From Prevotella sp. UBA746 (GTDB taxonomy: Bacteria; Bacteroidota; Bacteroidia; Bacteroidales; Bacteroidaceae), in assembly GCA_002298545.1 (NCBI GenBank), contig DBKQ01000094.1:1-34659 (forward strand): a stretch of 34,659 bases of DNA. The letters are read 5' to 3'. Both the position numbers and the translations under genes were made by a program. Of the stretch, positions 1 through 6,916 are shown one piece after another. A model generated the notes under the pieces. It ran no database searches. It had not been told where the DNA came from and saw only the letters and a program-made list of their open reading frames with translations. Every line of letters begins with the position of its first letter. Position 1 is the first letter of the stretch.

Positions 1-12
1 AACAAATATATA

Positions 13-20
13 TACTTTTG
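13..20 (+). promoter_or_regulatory. Probable -7 promoter box for the sigma factor gene
   Basis: TACTTTTG matches the Bacteroidetes -7 consensus TAnnTTTG. The matching -33 element would lie outside the window. Transcription from here would give a leader of roughly 115 nt before the ATG at 143. Confidence 0.5.
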
Positions 21-142
21 CAAACGTGTAAGGGATAGAAGCTATTAATTAATATCCGTCACCATATTAAATATATTATTAACAATAAATAAAATTGAAC
101 AGCCTATAGAAACATCATTTACTTCACTAAAACTTGAATAAA

Positions 143-742
143 ATGATAAATTTAAATGAAATGACCGACGAGGAGTTGGCATTGTCATACGTAAACGGAA
201 ACAATCAGGCTTTCGATTTGTTATTGTTGCGCAATCAATCGAAGTTGTTTTCTTATATACTTTTTGTCGTACACGATCAGGACTTGGCGAATGATATTTT
301 CCAGGAAACTTTTGTGAAGGTTATCACAAAGCTACAGGAGAGGAAATATGTCGATTCCGGAAAGTTCTCGGCATGGATTATGCGTATCGCCCATAATGTC
401 ATTATGGACTGGTACAGGGATAACCGTGCGCAAAATATCGTGGAAGCAACTGAAGACAATGACTTGTCGAATATTAACACCAACAGTTGTCTCGACTATA
501 ACATCGAGGACAGGTTTGTCAACGAACAGGTTCTGAAAGATGTAAAGAAGATGATGAACCTACTTCCGCCGACACAGCGCGAAATTGTCTTCATGCGCTT
601 TTACCAAGACATGCCGTTTAAGGAGATTGCCGAAACTACTGGAGTAAGCATCAATACTGCCCTCGGTCGCATGCATTATGCTATCCTTAACCTCAGACGC
701 ATGGCTAAGAAAAGCAAAATGTCGCTGGAAGTACAGTATTAA
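143..742 (+). CDS. ECF-type RNA polymerase sigma factor (sigma-70 family)
   Basis: A 199-residue alternative sigma factor that would direct core RNA polymerase to its own promoter set. Region 2 covers about residues 20-95 (AFDLLLLRNQSKLFSYILF, then DLANDIFQETFVKVI). Region 4 covers about 135-185 (LLPPTQREIVFMRF, then the helix-turn-helix FKEIAETTGVSINTALGRM). The length is usual for ECF factors. An in-frame TTG exists at 134, but ATG 143 is the better start and gives MINLNEMTDEEL. No anti-sigma gene follows: the next gene, rpe, is convergent, so this is a stand-alone factor and its regulon cannot be told from context. A long hairpin begins at the stop codon. Confidence 0.9.
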   Translation: MINLNEMTDEELALSYVNGNNQAFDLLLLRNQSKLFSYILFVVHDQDLANDIFQETFVKVITKLQERKYVDSGKFSAWIMRIAHNVIMDWYRDNRAQNIVEATEDNDLSNINTNSCLDYNIEDRFVNEQVLKDVKKMMNLLPPTQREIVFMRFYQDMPFKEIAETTGVSINTALGRMHYAILNLRRMAKKSKMSLEVQY

Positions 743-841
743 AAAATGGAAAAATTGAAAAATTGAAAGATTGAAAAAAAAAGGGAAATGGGTTTCACAT
801 TCCCATATCCAATTTTTCAATTTTTCAATTTTTCCATTTTT
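742..841. terminator. Long hairpin between convergent sigma factor and rpe genes
   Basis: Bases 742-773 pair with 810-841 over 32 positions with a single G-T pair. The left arm starts on the last base of the sigma factor stop codon. The arms are made of the octamer AAAAATTG and its complement. The loop holds a smaller stem, GGGAAATG (783-790) with CATTCCC. A-rich and T-rich flanks allow termination in either direction, as expected between convergent genes. Confidence 0.6.
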
Positions 842-1040
842 CCATTTTTCCAACGTTTTTCAACCTTTCAATTTTTCAACCTTTCAATCTTCCAACGTTT
901 TTCAACCTTTCAATCTTTCAACCTTTCAATCTTTCCAACGTTTTTCAACATTTCAATTTTTCAATCTTTCAATCTTCCAACGTTTTTCAATCTTTCAATC
1001 TTTCAACCTTTCAATCTTTCCAACGTTTTTCAATCTTTTT
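810..1040. repeat. Octamer array (CAAT[C/T]TTT) with a 42-43 bp higher-order period
   Basis: A tandem array of CAATTTTT/CAATCTTT octamers with CAAC variants. It is interrupted by the motif CCAACGTTTTT, which starts at 850, 892, 935, 977 and 1020, giving spacings of 42, 43, 42 and 43. The last copy lies inside the rpe coding sequence and encodes Asn-Val-Gly, so the interrupting motif appears to be copied from the rpe 3' end. The array supplies the last ~14 codons of rpe. Reading frames across it give only Phe/Ser/Gln/Asn-rich artefacts. Confidence 0.9.
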
Positions 1041-1678
1041 AGCTCAGATATTGTAGCAATAGGGTCGGCAGCTTTGAATACGTAGCTTCCGCTGACAAGT
1101 ACATCAGCACCGGCTTTTACAAGACGGGGAGCTGTTTCTGCCTGCACACCACCGTCAATCTCGATAAGTGCAGAAGCATTCTTGCGACTGATCATTTCGC
1201 GCAGCCGCCCTACTTTCTCTATCGTATTCTCGATGAATTTCTGTCCTCCAAATCCTGGATTTACACTCATCAGCAACACCATGTCAACATCCCCCAGTAT
1301 ATCCTCGAGCACAGAAACCGGAGTCGACGGATTCAGCGTGACACCGGCCTTCATTCCGGCATCATGTATCTGCTGCACGGCACGATGAAGATGAACACAC
1401 GCCTCATAATGCACATTCATCATCATTGCCCCCGTCTTTGCCGTTCTTTCTATATACCGCTCCGGCTGTTCTATCATAAAATGCACGTCGAGCGGCTTCT
1501 TGCATATTTTCGCCACGGCATCTATCACCGGGAAGCCGAAAGAAATATTCGGCACGAACATACCGTCCATTACATCCATGTGAAGCCAGTCTGCCTCACT
1601 CTTGTTTATCATATCCACCTCGCCGCGCAGATTTGTGAAGTCTGCAGCCAGCAAAGACGGAGATATAATTGTCGCCAT
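995..1678 (-). CDS. rpe: Ribulose-phosphate 3-epimerase
   Basis: Interconverts D-ribulose 5-phosphate and D-xylulose 5-phosphate in the pentose phosphate pathway, in the cytosol. The TIM-barrel signatures are clear: SPSLLAADF at the N terminus, the metal-ligand strand LHMDVMDGMFVPNISFG, then DVHFMIEQPE, VLLMSVNPGFGGQKF and EIDGGV, and the phosphate-binding ADVLVSGSYVFK. The protein is 227 aa, slightly long. The extra C-terminal residues (LKRLKNVGKIERLKD) are encoded by the octamer array that overlaps the 3' end and are probably not part of the fold. The start is ATG at 1678. A 41-aa ORF lies 44 bp upstream on the same strand and may be cotranscribed. Confidence 0.96.
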   Translation of the reverse strand: MATIISPSLLAADFTNLRGEVDMINKSEADWLHMDVMDGMFVPNISFGFPVIDAVAKICKKPLDVHFMIEQPERYIERTAKTGAMMMNVHYEACVHLHRAVQQIHDAGMKAGVTLNPSTPVSVLEDILGDVDMVLLMSVNPGFGGQKFIENTIEKVGRLREMISRKNASALIEIDGGVQAETAPRLVKAGADVLVSGSYVFKAADPIATISELKRLKNVGKIERLKD

Positions 1679-1722
1679 CCTTGAATATCTTTTTTATTTT
1701 TCTTGTTAAATTCCCCGCAACC

Positions 1723-1848
1723 TTAATTAAGACAATACGGAGTCATCCTTCCATTAAGGTTTATCACCCTATATGTATACGCAATAGCGCGAATCAAGTC
1801 AAGAGTTCTCTTTGACGGTTGCGCCTCTTCTGAAGTAAAATGTTTCAT
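1723..1848 (-). CDS. Small ORF, 41 aa, similar to short Bacteroidales proteins
   Basis: An open frame from ATG at 1848 to TAA at 1723 begins MKHFTSEEAQPSKRTLDLIR, continues through AIAYTYRVI and ends TPYCLN. From memory, short proteins with a 'PSxxTLxxIRxxAYTYRV' core are common and unannotated in Bacteroides and Prevotella genomes; I could not check this. It lies 44 bp upstream of rpe on the same strand. A start two codons earlier (ATG at 1854) is possible. No function is known to me. The composition, with a Ser/Thr/Glu start followed by an amphipathic helix, looks protein-like rather than random. Confidence 0.6.
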   Translation of the reverse strand: MKHFTSEEAQPSKRTLDLIRAIAYTYRVINLNGRMTPYCLN

Positions 1849-1936
1849 AGGCATTATATTTTTTAGTCCTTTCTTTTATACTAACGCAGATGACTTCATT
1901 TTATTATATCTGCACATATATATTTTTTATTTTTAG

Positions 1937-2131
1937 ATGACAAGACAAGAACAAGCTGCATTTGCCTTGCTCCTTCTCCAATGGCATGTGGCAGAAAAGA
2001 TGCCCCAATCCGAAACGGTTGAACAGTGTGGGTATATTGGTAACGACTACAAGGAAGGCGAAAGTTTTTTCAATAAAGGTTCTTCGTCAATTTTGATGGT
2101 GTTTTTAGACGAAAACCGACAAAACATATGA
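1937..2131 (+). CDS. Hypothetical small protein, 64 aa, doubtful
   Basis: An open frame starting MTRQEQAAFALLLLQWH and ending FLDENRQNI in the long gap between rpe and oxyR. The N-terminal part has a helical hydrophobic pattern. I recognise no family, and I see no clear promoter or ribosome binding site, only T-rich sequence upstream. A small inverted repeat, AACCT/AGGTT, follows near 2149-2163. It may be a real small gene, a remnant or chance. Confidence 0.25.
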   Translation: MTRQEQAAFALLLLQWHVAEKMPQSETVEQCGYIGNDYKEGESFFNKGSSSILMVFLDENRQNI

Positions 2132-2415
2132 AATTTAATTGCCATAACCTTAAATAGGTTGTCATTACTATATCTATATCAATACTAAATTTATCAATAA
2201 ATATCTCTGTTTTTGGCAGAAAGAGTAACTGCTCCACCCCTGGAAAAATCGATTAAGCGAGAGAAGAAGAAGCTTGCTTATTCTTCCGAGCGTGAGGATT
2301 TTATCTAAGGGGAGGCGGAGGAGGGGAAGATTATAAACCCGAAACTTGAATAAAACGAGCAACATTGATAATACAGATAAAATGGACAAACATTTTATAA
2401 AGACACGTTTTTCCT
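2132..2415. other. Intergenic region before oxyR with a repeat fragment
   Basis: No gene is supported here. It contains a near-palindrome AAGAAGAAGC-TT-GCTTATTCTT around 2264-2286 and a GC-rich stretch (GGGGAGGCGGAGGAGGGG, about 2309-2326) that resembles the dispersed GC-rich elements found elsewhere in the window. The minus-strand open frame across it reads through this element and is not convincing. Confidence 0.4.
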
Positions 2416-2445
2416 TTTGGATTAGATATTTTTTCCTTACCTTTG
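2416..2445 (+). promoter_or_regulatory. oxyR promoter (Bacteroidetes -33/-7 type)
   Basis: TTTG at 2416-2419 and TACCTTTG at 2438-2445, separated by 18 bp, fit the TTTG-N19-TAnnTTTG consensus closely. The predicted transcript would start about 2452, giving a leader of under 30 nt before the ATG at 2480. Confidence 0.65.
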
Positions 2446-2463
2446 CGTGATTATTCATTAAAA

Positions 2464-2469
2464 AGGAGG
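2464..2469 (+). promoter_or_regulatory. Strong Shine-Dalgarno site of oxyR
   Basis: AGGAGG lies 10 bp before the ATG at 2480. This is unusual here, since most genes in the window lack a recognisable Shine-Dalgarno sequence, as is normal in Bacteroidetes. It fixes the start of oxyR. Confidence 0.6.
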
Positions 2470-2479
2470 AAAAAATATT

Positions 2480-3406
2480 ATGACACTACAACAGATGGAA
2501 TATATCGTGGCTGTTTACCGCGTGAGGCATTTTGCAAAGGCTGCAGAAATGTGCGGCGTTACTCAACCTACGCTGAGCGCCATGATCCAGAAATTTGAAA
2601 AGGAATTAGGAGTAAAGATTTTTGAACGCTCGTCGCAACAGGTTACGCCGACGGCTGTGGGGAAACTCGTGGTAGAACAGGCATGGAAAGTTCTGTCGCG
2701 CGCCAACAAGATTAAGGATATCGTTGCTGAGGAGGAGCACTCGCTGTCGGGCACGTTTAAAATAGGTATTCTGCCTACTATCGCTCCATACCTCTTGCCA
2801 CGCTTTTTTACTAAACTGGAGAAACAGAATCCCGATATTGATTTCCATATCATCGAGATGAAGACGGCTGACATTAAGAAGGCTCTGAACCGTGGCGAGA
2901 TTGATGCTGCCATCGCCGTGAGACTCGACGAACTGGATGTGTACAACCAGACTTCGATGTATTATGAACAGTTTATTGCATACGTAGCGAAAAACGACCC
3001 GCTGTTCTCACATCAGAATATCAAGACTTCCGACCTTGGTAACGAATTTCTGTGGTTGCTCGACGAGGGACACTGTTTCCGCGACCAGCTCGTAAAGTTC
3101 TGTAACCTAAAATCGGCTACTGAGAGCAAATCGAAATATTCGCTCGGCAGTATCGAGACGTTCATGCGTATGGTGGAAAGTGGACAGGGAGTTACGTTTA
3201 TTCCCGAACTTGCCCTCAGCCAACTGTCGGATAGCCAGATGGAACTCGTGCGTCCGTTTGCCTTGCCTATACCTGTAAGGGACGTAGTATTGCTAACAGC
3301 AAAGAATTTCGTGCGCCACTCTATTGCTGAACTTATCGTTAACTCGGTGAAAGAGAATGTGCCTAAGGAAATGCTGACATATAATAATAGAGAACAGAGA
3401 ATTTAA
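2480..3406 (+). CDS. oxyR: OxyR, LysR-family peroxide-sensing transcription regulator
   Basis: A LysR-type regulator that senses hydrogen peroxide through a disulfide switch and activates catalase, Dps and Ahp-type genes. The N-terminal winged helix-turn-helix covers about residues 1-60 (LQQMEYIVAVYRVRHFAKAA, then VTQPTLSAMI). The effector domain follows from about 90. The two redox cysteines fall in LLDEGHCFRDQLVKFC at positions 199 and 208, the same numbers and spacing as E. coli OxyR Cys199/Cys208, which makes the assignment secure. Length is 308 aa against 305 in E. coli. It has its own promoter and an unusually strong ribosome binding site. No target gene lies next to it. GC-rich repeats begin 7 nt after the stop codon. 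Confidence 0.95.
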   Translation: MTLQQMEYIVAVYRVRHFAKAAEMCGVTQPTLSAMIQKFEKELGVKIFERSSQQVTPTAVGKLVVEQAWKVLSRANKIKDIVAEEEHSLSGTFKIGILPTIAPYLLPRFFTKLEKQNPDIDFHIIEMKTADIKKALNRGEIDAAIAVRLDELDVYNQTSMYYEQFIAYVAKNDPLFSHQNIKTSDLGNEFLWLLDEGHCFRDQLVKFCNLKSATESKSKYSLGSIETFMRMVESGQGVTFIPELALSQLSDSQMELVRPFALPIPVRDVVLLTAKNFVRHSIAELIVNSVKENVPKEMLTYNNREQRI

Positions 3407-3407
3407 A

Positions 3408-3518
3408 AGCCTCTCCCCCGCGCCGCAGGGAAAAAGCCTCTCCCCAAGCAGCGCATGGAAAAAGCCTCTCCCCCGCGCCGCCAAAGGCGGCTTTCCCCCT
3501 CCCCATGGGGAGGGGAGT
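3408..3518. repeat. GC-rich dispersed intergenic element with three internal repeats
   Basis: AAAGCCTCTCCCC occurs three times (about 3408, 3433 and 3461). It is followed by the palindrome GCCGCC-AAA-GGCGGC (about 3477-3491) and CTCCCCATGGGGAG (about 3500-3513). Frames across it give 'GEGE/RGRGF' artefacts. Related GC-rich palindromes occur at 2309, 3622 and 20438. Confidence 0.75.
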
Positions 3519-3567
3519 AATATGCTTTATTGCTATAAAAAGAAATACAAATACAAAAGTGAAAAAA

Positions 3568-3596
3568 TCCCAAGCGAAAATCAAATTCGCTTGGGA
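3568..3596. terminator. Bidirectional terminator between oxyR and the pectate lyase gene
   Basis: TCCCAAGCGAA (3568-3578) pairs perfectly with TTCGCTTGGGA (3586-3596) around a 7-nt loop. An A-run precedes it and CTTTATTTTT follows, so it can terminate transcripts from both convergent genes. Confidence 0.85.
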
Positions 3597-3621
3597 CTTT
3601 ATTTTTATAGGGTAACTTCAT

Positions 3622-3651
3622 CCCCTCCCTTAGGGAGGGTTAGGGTGGGTT
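3622..3651. repeat. GC-rich palindromic element (CCCTCCCTTAGGGAGGG)
   Basis: CCCTCCC (3623-3629) and GGGAGGG (3633-3639), then TTAGGGTGGG, sit a few bases after the stop codon of the minus-strand pectate lyase. It resembles the other GC-rich elements in this window and can form a hairpin in the 3' end of the lyase mRNA. Confidence 0.6.
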
Positions 3652-3654
3652 ATC

Positions 3655-5493
3655 CTACTTCACAAACTTCTTCCCGTTCTGAATATACACCCTTCCCGAT
3701 ACAGGTTTGCTTACAACCATTCCCTGAAGATTATATATCTTACCGTCTGCCACCTTATTATATATAGCAGCATCAGCAATGCCCGAAGCATCCTCGTAAG
3801 TCTGATTACCGCTAATGAACTTTCCGCCTTCATTCTCTTTCGTCATGATGTCGGCAACAAGACTGTTCATATAACGCTCCAGATTGGTGTAGCCCTCAGC
3901 ATCAGTCTGATTACCGTCAGCCTTGTTGTTCTTGTCCAGTCCGTTGGCGTCCTCCCAATAATCAGGAATACCGTCGCCATCGGTATCAGTAACGTCAATA
4001 GAAGTATCGGTAACGAGGTTTGGCCACGGGTTCCAGTCGTCAGCAGCCCCGGCAGGTTTATTATCGTCCTGCGAGTTTATAATACCGCCCGTGTTTCCGC
4101 TTCCAGTAGCTGTAGCAACACCGTTCTTAGTGTCGTTCACCATCTGCTCGTCTACCCAGTCGCGGTGTAGCGACGCTCCAGCATAAGCAAGTACTCGGTC
4201 GTATGCATCCTGTGCGGTATGGGTCGTTACGCCCTCGAAGGCCATAGGCGTTGTCAACTTTATTGCATCATCGCCGGGATAAGTATTGTCGTTGCCGCTC
4301 TTGTCTATCTGGTCAGAAACGCCATACTTGAAGTTGTCCTTGTTCATGTTGTCATAATTCGGATTGTAGTTGCCGTCAACATAGAACTTGCCCCATGTGT
4401 GTAGCATCTTCTTCCAGTCGTTCCAGGCAATAGTCATCTGCTTTCCGTCAACATCAATCTTGTTGGTGGTCATGTCAATCAGATATTTCGTTCCCTTTAT
4501 CGTCACATAATTGTTCGTACCGTCAGAAGATCCGCTAACGTCCTTGTCTGTTACGCTTATTCCAGTCTGAGCCTTATAGTTGTTGGCAATGGTATTCTTG
4601 TTCAGACAATAGTCTACGGTACGTATGCCGGGAGCGGCAAGTCTGTACTTACGTTCGCCTTTAAGTTTCAGCGTTGTTGGTCCCGGTTTGTAGTAGTTAT
4701 AGGCAATATTCACGGTCATGCCCTCGCCACCGTAGCAGCCGTTTCCGCCCCAGTTATACATCACGTTGTTTCGCAAGTCCATGCGCTCATCGGTCTGAGT
4801 GCCGGGGCGCGGACCGAGTCGTGGCACACGAGAATCATGATGAGCCAACAGGTTGTGGTGGTACGATGCTCCGCTGCCGCCCCAGTTGCCGCCATATCCA
4901 TGCGCTCCCTTGGAATGGCCGGATTTTTTCAGACTCTGCGAAACGATGTTCCACTGCAGGGTGATATTCTTACTTCCATAAACCGACAGACATTCGTCGA
5001 TACTCCAGCTGATAGAACAGTGGTCTACGATGATATTCTTGCGGTCCATACCACCCAGTCCGTCGCCCTCGTGCTTGTCCACATGGCGGTTGCCGAGACG
5101 GAAACGCATGAAGCGGATTATCACATTGTCGCTTGAAATCTCAAACGGAAAGTCGGCGATACAGATACCATCACCCGGAGCCGTCTGTCCGGCAATGGTA
5201 ACATTTCCTCTCTTCAGTTGCAAGGTACTTTTCAGATATATCGTTCCGCTCACGTCAAAGACGATAGTTCTCACTCCCGACTTGTTGCAAGCCCAACGGA
5301 ACGTCCCTTCCGACCCGTCATCGTCGAGTTTAGTAACATGATATACAGCTCCACCACGTCCTCCTGTGGTATATCTTCCGAAGCCCTCGGCTCCGGGGAA
5401 AGCCGGCAGGTTGTCGGCTACGGCATTTGATGATGGTACGGCACTCAAAGCGATAGCCGCAGCACTCATCATAAATAGTTTCTTGAAATCCAT
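3655..5493 (-). CDS. Secreted pectate lyase, polysaccharide lyase family 1-like
   Basis: Cleaves polygalacturonate by beta-elimination outside the cell or at the surface. Of 612 aa, residues 1-26 form a signal peptide ending AVA. The start of the mature protein, FPGAEGFGRYTTGGRGG, and the parallel beta-helix pattern are typical of Bacteroidetes PL1 enzymes. VDHCSISWSIDE lies at about 156-167, and the catalytic-arginine region RVPRLGPR at 222-229. A calcium-binding linker with DTDGDGIPDYWE starts near 503. The tail ends KIYNLQGMVV...GRVYIQNGKKFVK, a C-terminal domain of the type seen on secreted Prevotella proteins, possibly for type IX secretion. The start is ATG 5493. No SusC/SusD pair is present nearby. 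A second, unrelated pectate lyase lies 10 kb away on the same strand. Confidence 0.92.
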   Translation of the reverse strand: MDFKKLFMMSAAAIALSAVPSSNAVADNLPAFPGAEGFGRYTTGGRGGAVYHVTKLDDDGSEGTFRWACNKSGVRTIVFDVSGTIYLKSTLQLKRGNVTIAGQTAPGDGICIADFPFEISSDNVIIRFMRFRLGNRHVDKHEGDGLGGMDRKNIIVDHCSISWSIDECLSVYGSKNITLQWNIVSQSLKKSGHSKGAHGYGGNWGGSGASYHHNLLAHHDSRVPRLGPRPGTQTDERMDLRNNVMYNWGGNGCYGGEGMTVNIAYNYYKPGPTTLKLKGERKYRLAAPGIRTVDYCLNKNTIANNYKAQTGISVTDKDVSGSSDGTNNYVTIKGTKYLIDMTTNKIDVDGKQMTIAWNDWKKMLHTWGKFYVDGNYNPNYDNMNKDNFKYGVSDQIDKSGNDNTYPGDDAIKLTTPMAFEGVTTHTAQDAYDRVLAYAGASLHRDWVDEQMVNDTKNGVATATGSGNTGGIINSQDDNKPAGAADDWNPWPNLVTDTSIDVTDTDGDGIPDYWEDANGLDKNNKADGNQTDAEGYTNLERYMNSLVADIMTKENEGGKFISGNQTYEDASGIADAAIYNKVADGKIYNLQGMVVSKPVSGRVYIQNGKKFVK

Positions 5494-5527
5494 TATATCG
5501 TTTTAATCAAAATTCATCATATACCAT

Positions 5528-5535
5528 CAAAAGTA
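5528..5535 (-). promoter_or_regulatory. -7 box of the PL1 pectate lyase promoter
   Basis: On the minus strand this reads TACTTTTG, a full match to TAnnTTTG, 35 bp before the start codon. The -33 region is weak (TTTCG about 20 bp upstream). A 13-bp palindrome, TCATTT-A-AAATGA (5565-5577), lies just beyond and could bind a regulator. Confidence 0.5.
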
Positions 5536-5741
5536 ATGGCAAAAGTTTCACAATGCGAAATTAGTCATTTAAAATGAAATGAACAAACCAGATACAAAAT
5601 CAAAAGGCAGAAACAATTATATTTGAATGATTTTCCACCCTTTATATTGGTTTTTACTCCTAATTATACTTATCGAATATAAAAAGCATTATCCTAAATA
5701 TCTTAAGAATTTGGACAAAAATACATTCACAAACAAAAAAA

Positions 5742-5773
5742 TTTGTTACCAAATATAAATTTGATTATTTTTG
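5742..5773 (+). promoter_or_regulatory. Promoter of the Rhs operon
   Basis: TTTG at 5742-5745 and TATTTTTG at 5766-5773 with a 20-bp spacer match the Bacteroidetes promoter pattern. The first gene of the operon starts 20 bp downstream at 5794. The rest of 5536-5741 is AT-rich and I see no gene in it. Confidence 0.6.
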
Positions 5774-5793
5774 CAAAATAAAATTATTACATT

Positions 5794-6912
5794 ATGAAAA
5801 AACAATGCCTAACAATGGCAATATCCATACTCCAACTATACACCTTTGCACAGGTGAATGGTTTCACAGCTCATAAATATAGAATCGGAGACAAGATTTA
5901 TCGGACTACAATTGAAAACTTTAATATAGAAAACACTGATGACAGTTGTTTTTGGGACTTTAGCGACATCAAGACACACGACAGTTTTAGTACGGAATAC
6001 GCTTCTGACTACGAGCACAAAGACATAATTGCAAAGATATATGGAAATACAAGATATTACTATTCACAAGATTCTGTTTCAATTAACAATACTGGCTATG
6101 AAAACAACAACATTAGCGTAGAATATGACAAGCCTCAAACAATTATACTTTTTCCGTTATTATACGGTAAGAAAAAAGAAGGCATATTTCATGGAAGCTG
6201 TATGTACTGCGAAAACACATACAGTCGAATTTTCGGTACATATTCCATCGAAGTAGACGGGAAAGGGAAGCTGCTATTGCCTGAAGGGAAAACGATTGAC
6301 GAAGTATACAGAGTTCATACTTCAAAAAAAACACACCAAACCATATACGAAAACATACACACAAAATCAGAACTTGAAGAATATATATATATAAACCATC
6401 CTTTTACCGATGACAGAATTAAGAATATTATCTCAAATTCTAAAAATTCAGTTTCTTGCATAGAAGCATACACATGGTATGCCAAAGATTATCGCTATCC
6501 TATAATAGAAGCATTTGTTTACGGAAAGAAAGGAAATGACATAAACAGGTCTATAGCATACTACTGCGATCCAGAAGAACAGGAAAAGCTTTATGATACG
6601 GAAAACGAAAAAATAAGAAAAGAGACTAACAGCAAAGAAAACAAAAAAAATATTGAAGAATTACGAAGCGAAAAAAAAGGTAATAGTTTACAATACAACA
6701 TCATTACAAACAGGAATAATGTAATTATCAAGAATCAGACTGATTACGAAATTTACATTACTGTTGCAGATTCTGCAGGAATAACATATAAATCGGCATG
6801 CGGAAAACCTAAAAGTGATTCATATCTTGACATTACAGAACTGAAACATGGGGAATACATTATATATATAAGAATATATGATACCATATATACCGAAAAA
6901 ATAAATATATAG
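5794..6912 (+). CDS. Secreted protein of unknown function with a possible sorting-type C-terminal domain
   Basis: First gene of the Rhs operon, 372 aa. Residues 1-19 form a signal peptide ending TFA. The body matches no family I recognise. Residues about 275-295 are highly charged (Lys/Glu-rich) and look like a linker. The last ~75 residues contain IYITVADSAGITY, then LDITELKHGEYIIYIRI, and end in KINI. This follows the beta-strand rhythm of type IX secretion sorting domains ('V-D--G' then 'L--G-Y'). The stop codon is 4 bp before the start of the first Rhs gene, so the two are surely cotranscribed. It could be an export or surface-anchoring partner of the Rhs proteins. That is inference from position and from the tail. 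Confidence 0.75.
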   Translation: MKKQCLTMAISILQLYTFAQVNGFTAHKYRIGDKIYRTTIENFNIENTDDSCFWDFSDIKTHDSFSTEYASDYEHKDIIAKIYGNTRYYYSQDSVSINNTGYENNNISVEYDKPQTIILFPLLYGKKKEGIFHGSCMYCENTYSRIFGTYSIEVDGKGKLLLPEGKTIDEVYRVHTSKKTHQTIYENIHTKSELEEYIYINHPFTDDRIKNIISNSKNSVSCIEAYTWYAKDYRYPIIEAFVYGKKGNDINRSIAYYCDPEEQEKLYDTENEKIRKETNSKENKKNIEELRSEKKGNSLQYNIITNRNNVIIKNQTDYEIYITVADSAGITYKSACGKPKSDSYLDITELKHGEYIIYIRIYDTIYTEKINI

Positions 6913-6916
6913 CACT

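Noticed and set aside
810..1040. Array considered as CRISPR
   Set aside because: There are no unique spacers of constant length and no cas genes; the intervening sequence is itself octamer repeats.
771..1085. Open frames rich in Phe, Ser, Gln and Asn across the first octamer array
   Set aside because: They are direct translations of the 8-bp repeat in several frames, and no start or composition supports a protein.
2174..2458. Minus-strand 94-aa frame upstream of oxyR
   Set aside because: It reads through a GC-rich repeat and the oxyR promoter, and the Leu-rich sequence looks like chance.
3293..3621. Minus-strand frames with 'GEGE/RGRGF/WRRGGEAF' repeats after oxyR
   Set aside because: Artefacts of the GC-rich intergenic element.
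4674..5430. Plus-strand open frames opposite the PL1 pectate lyase, and similar frames opposite other large genes
   Set aside because: Shadow frames of a strongly supported coding strand, without family features.
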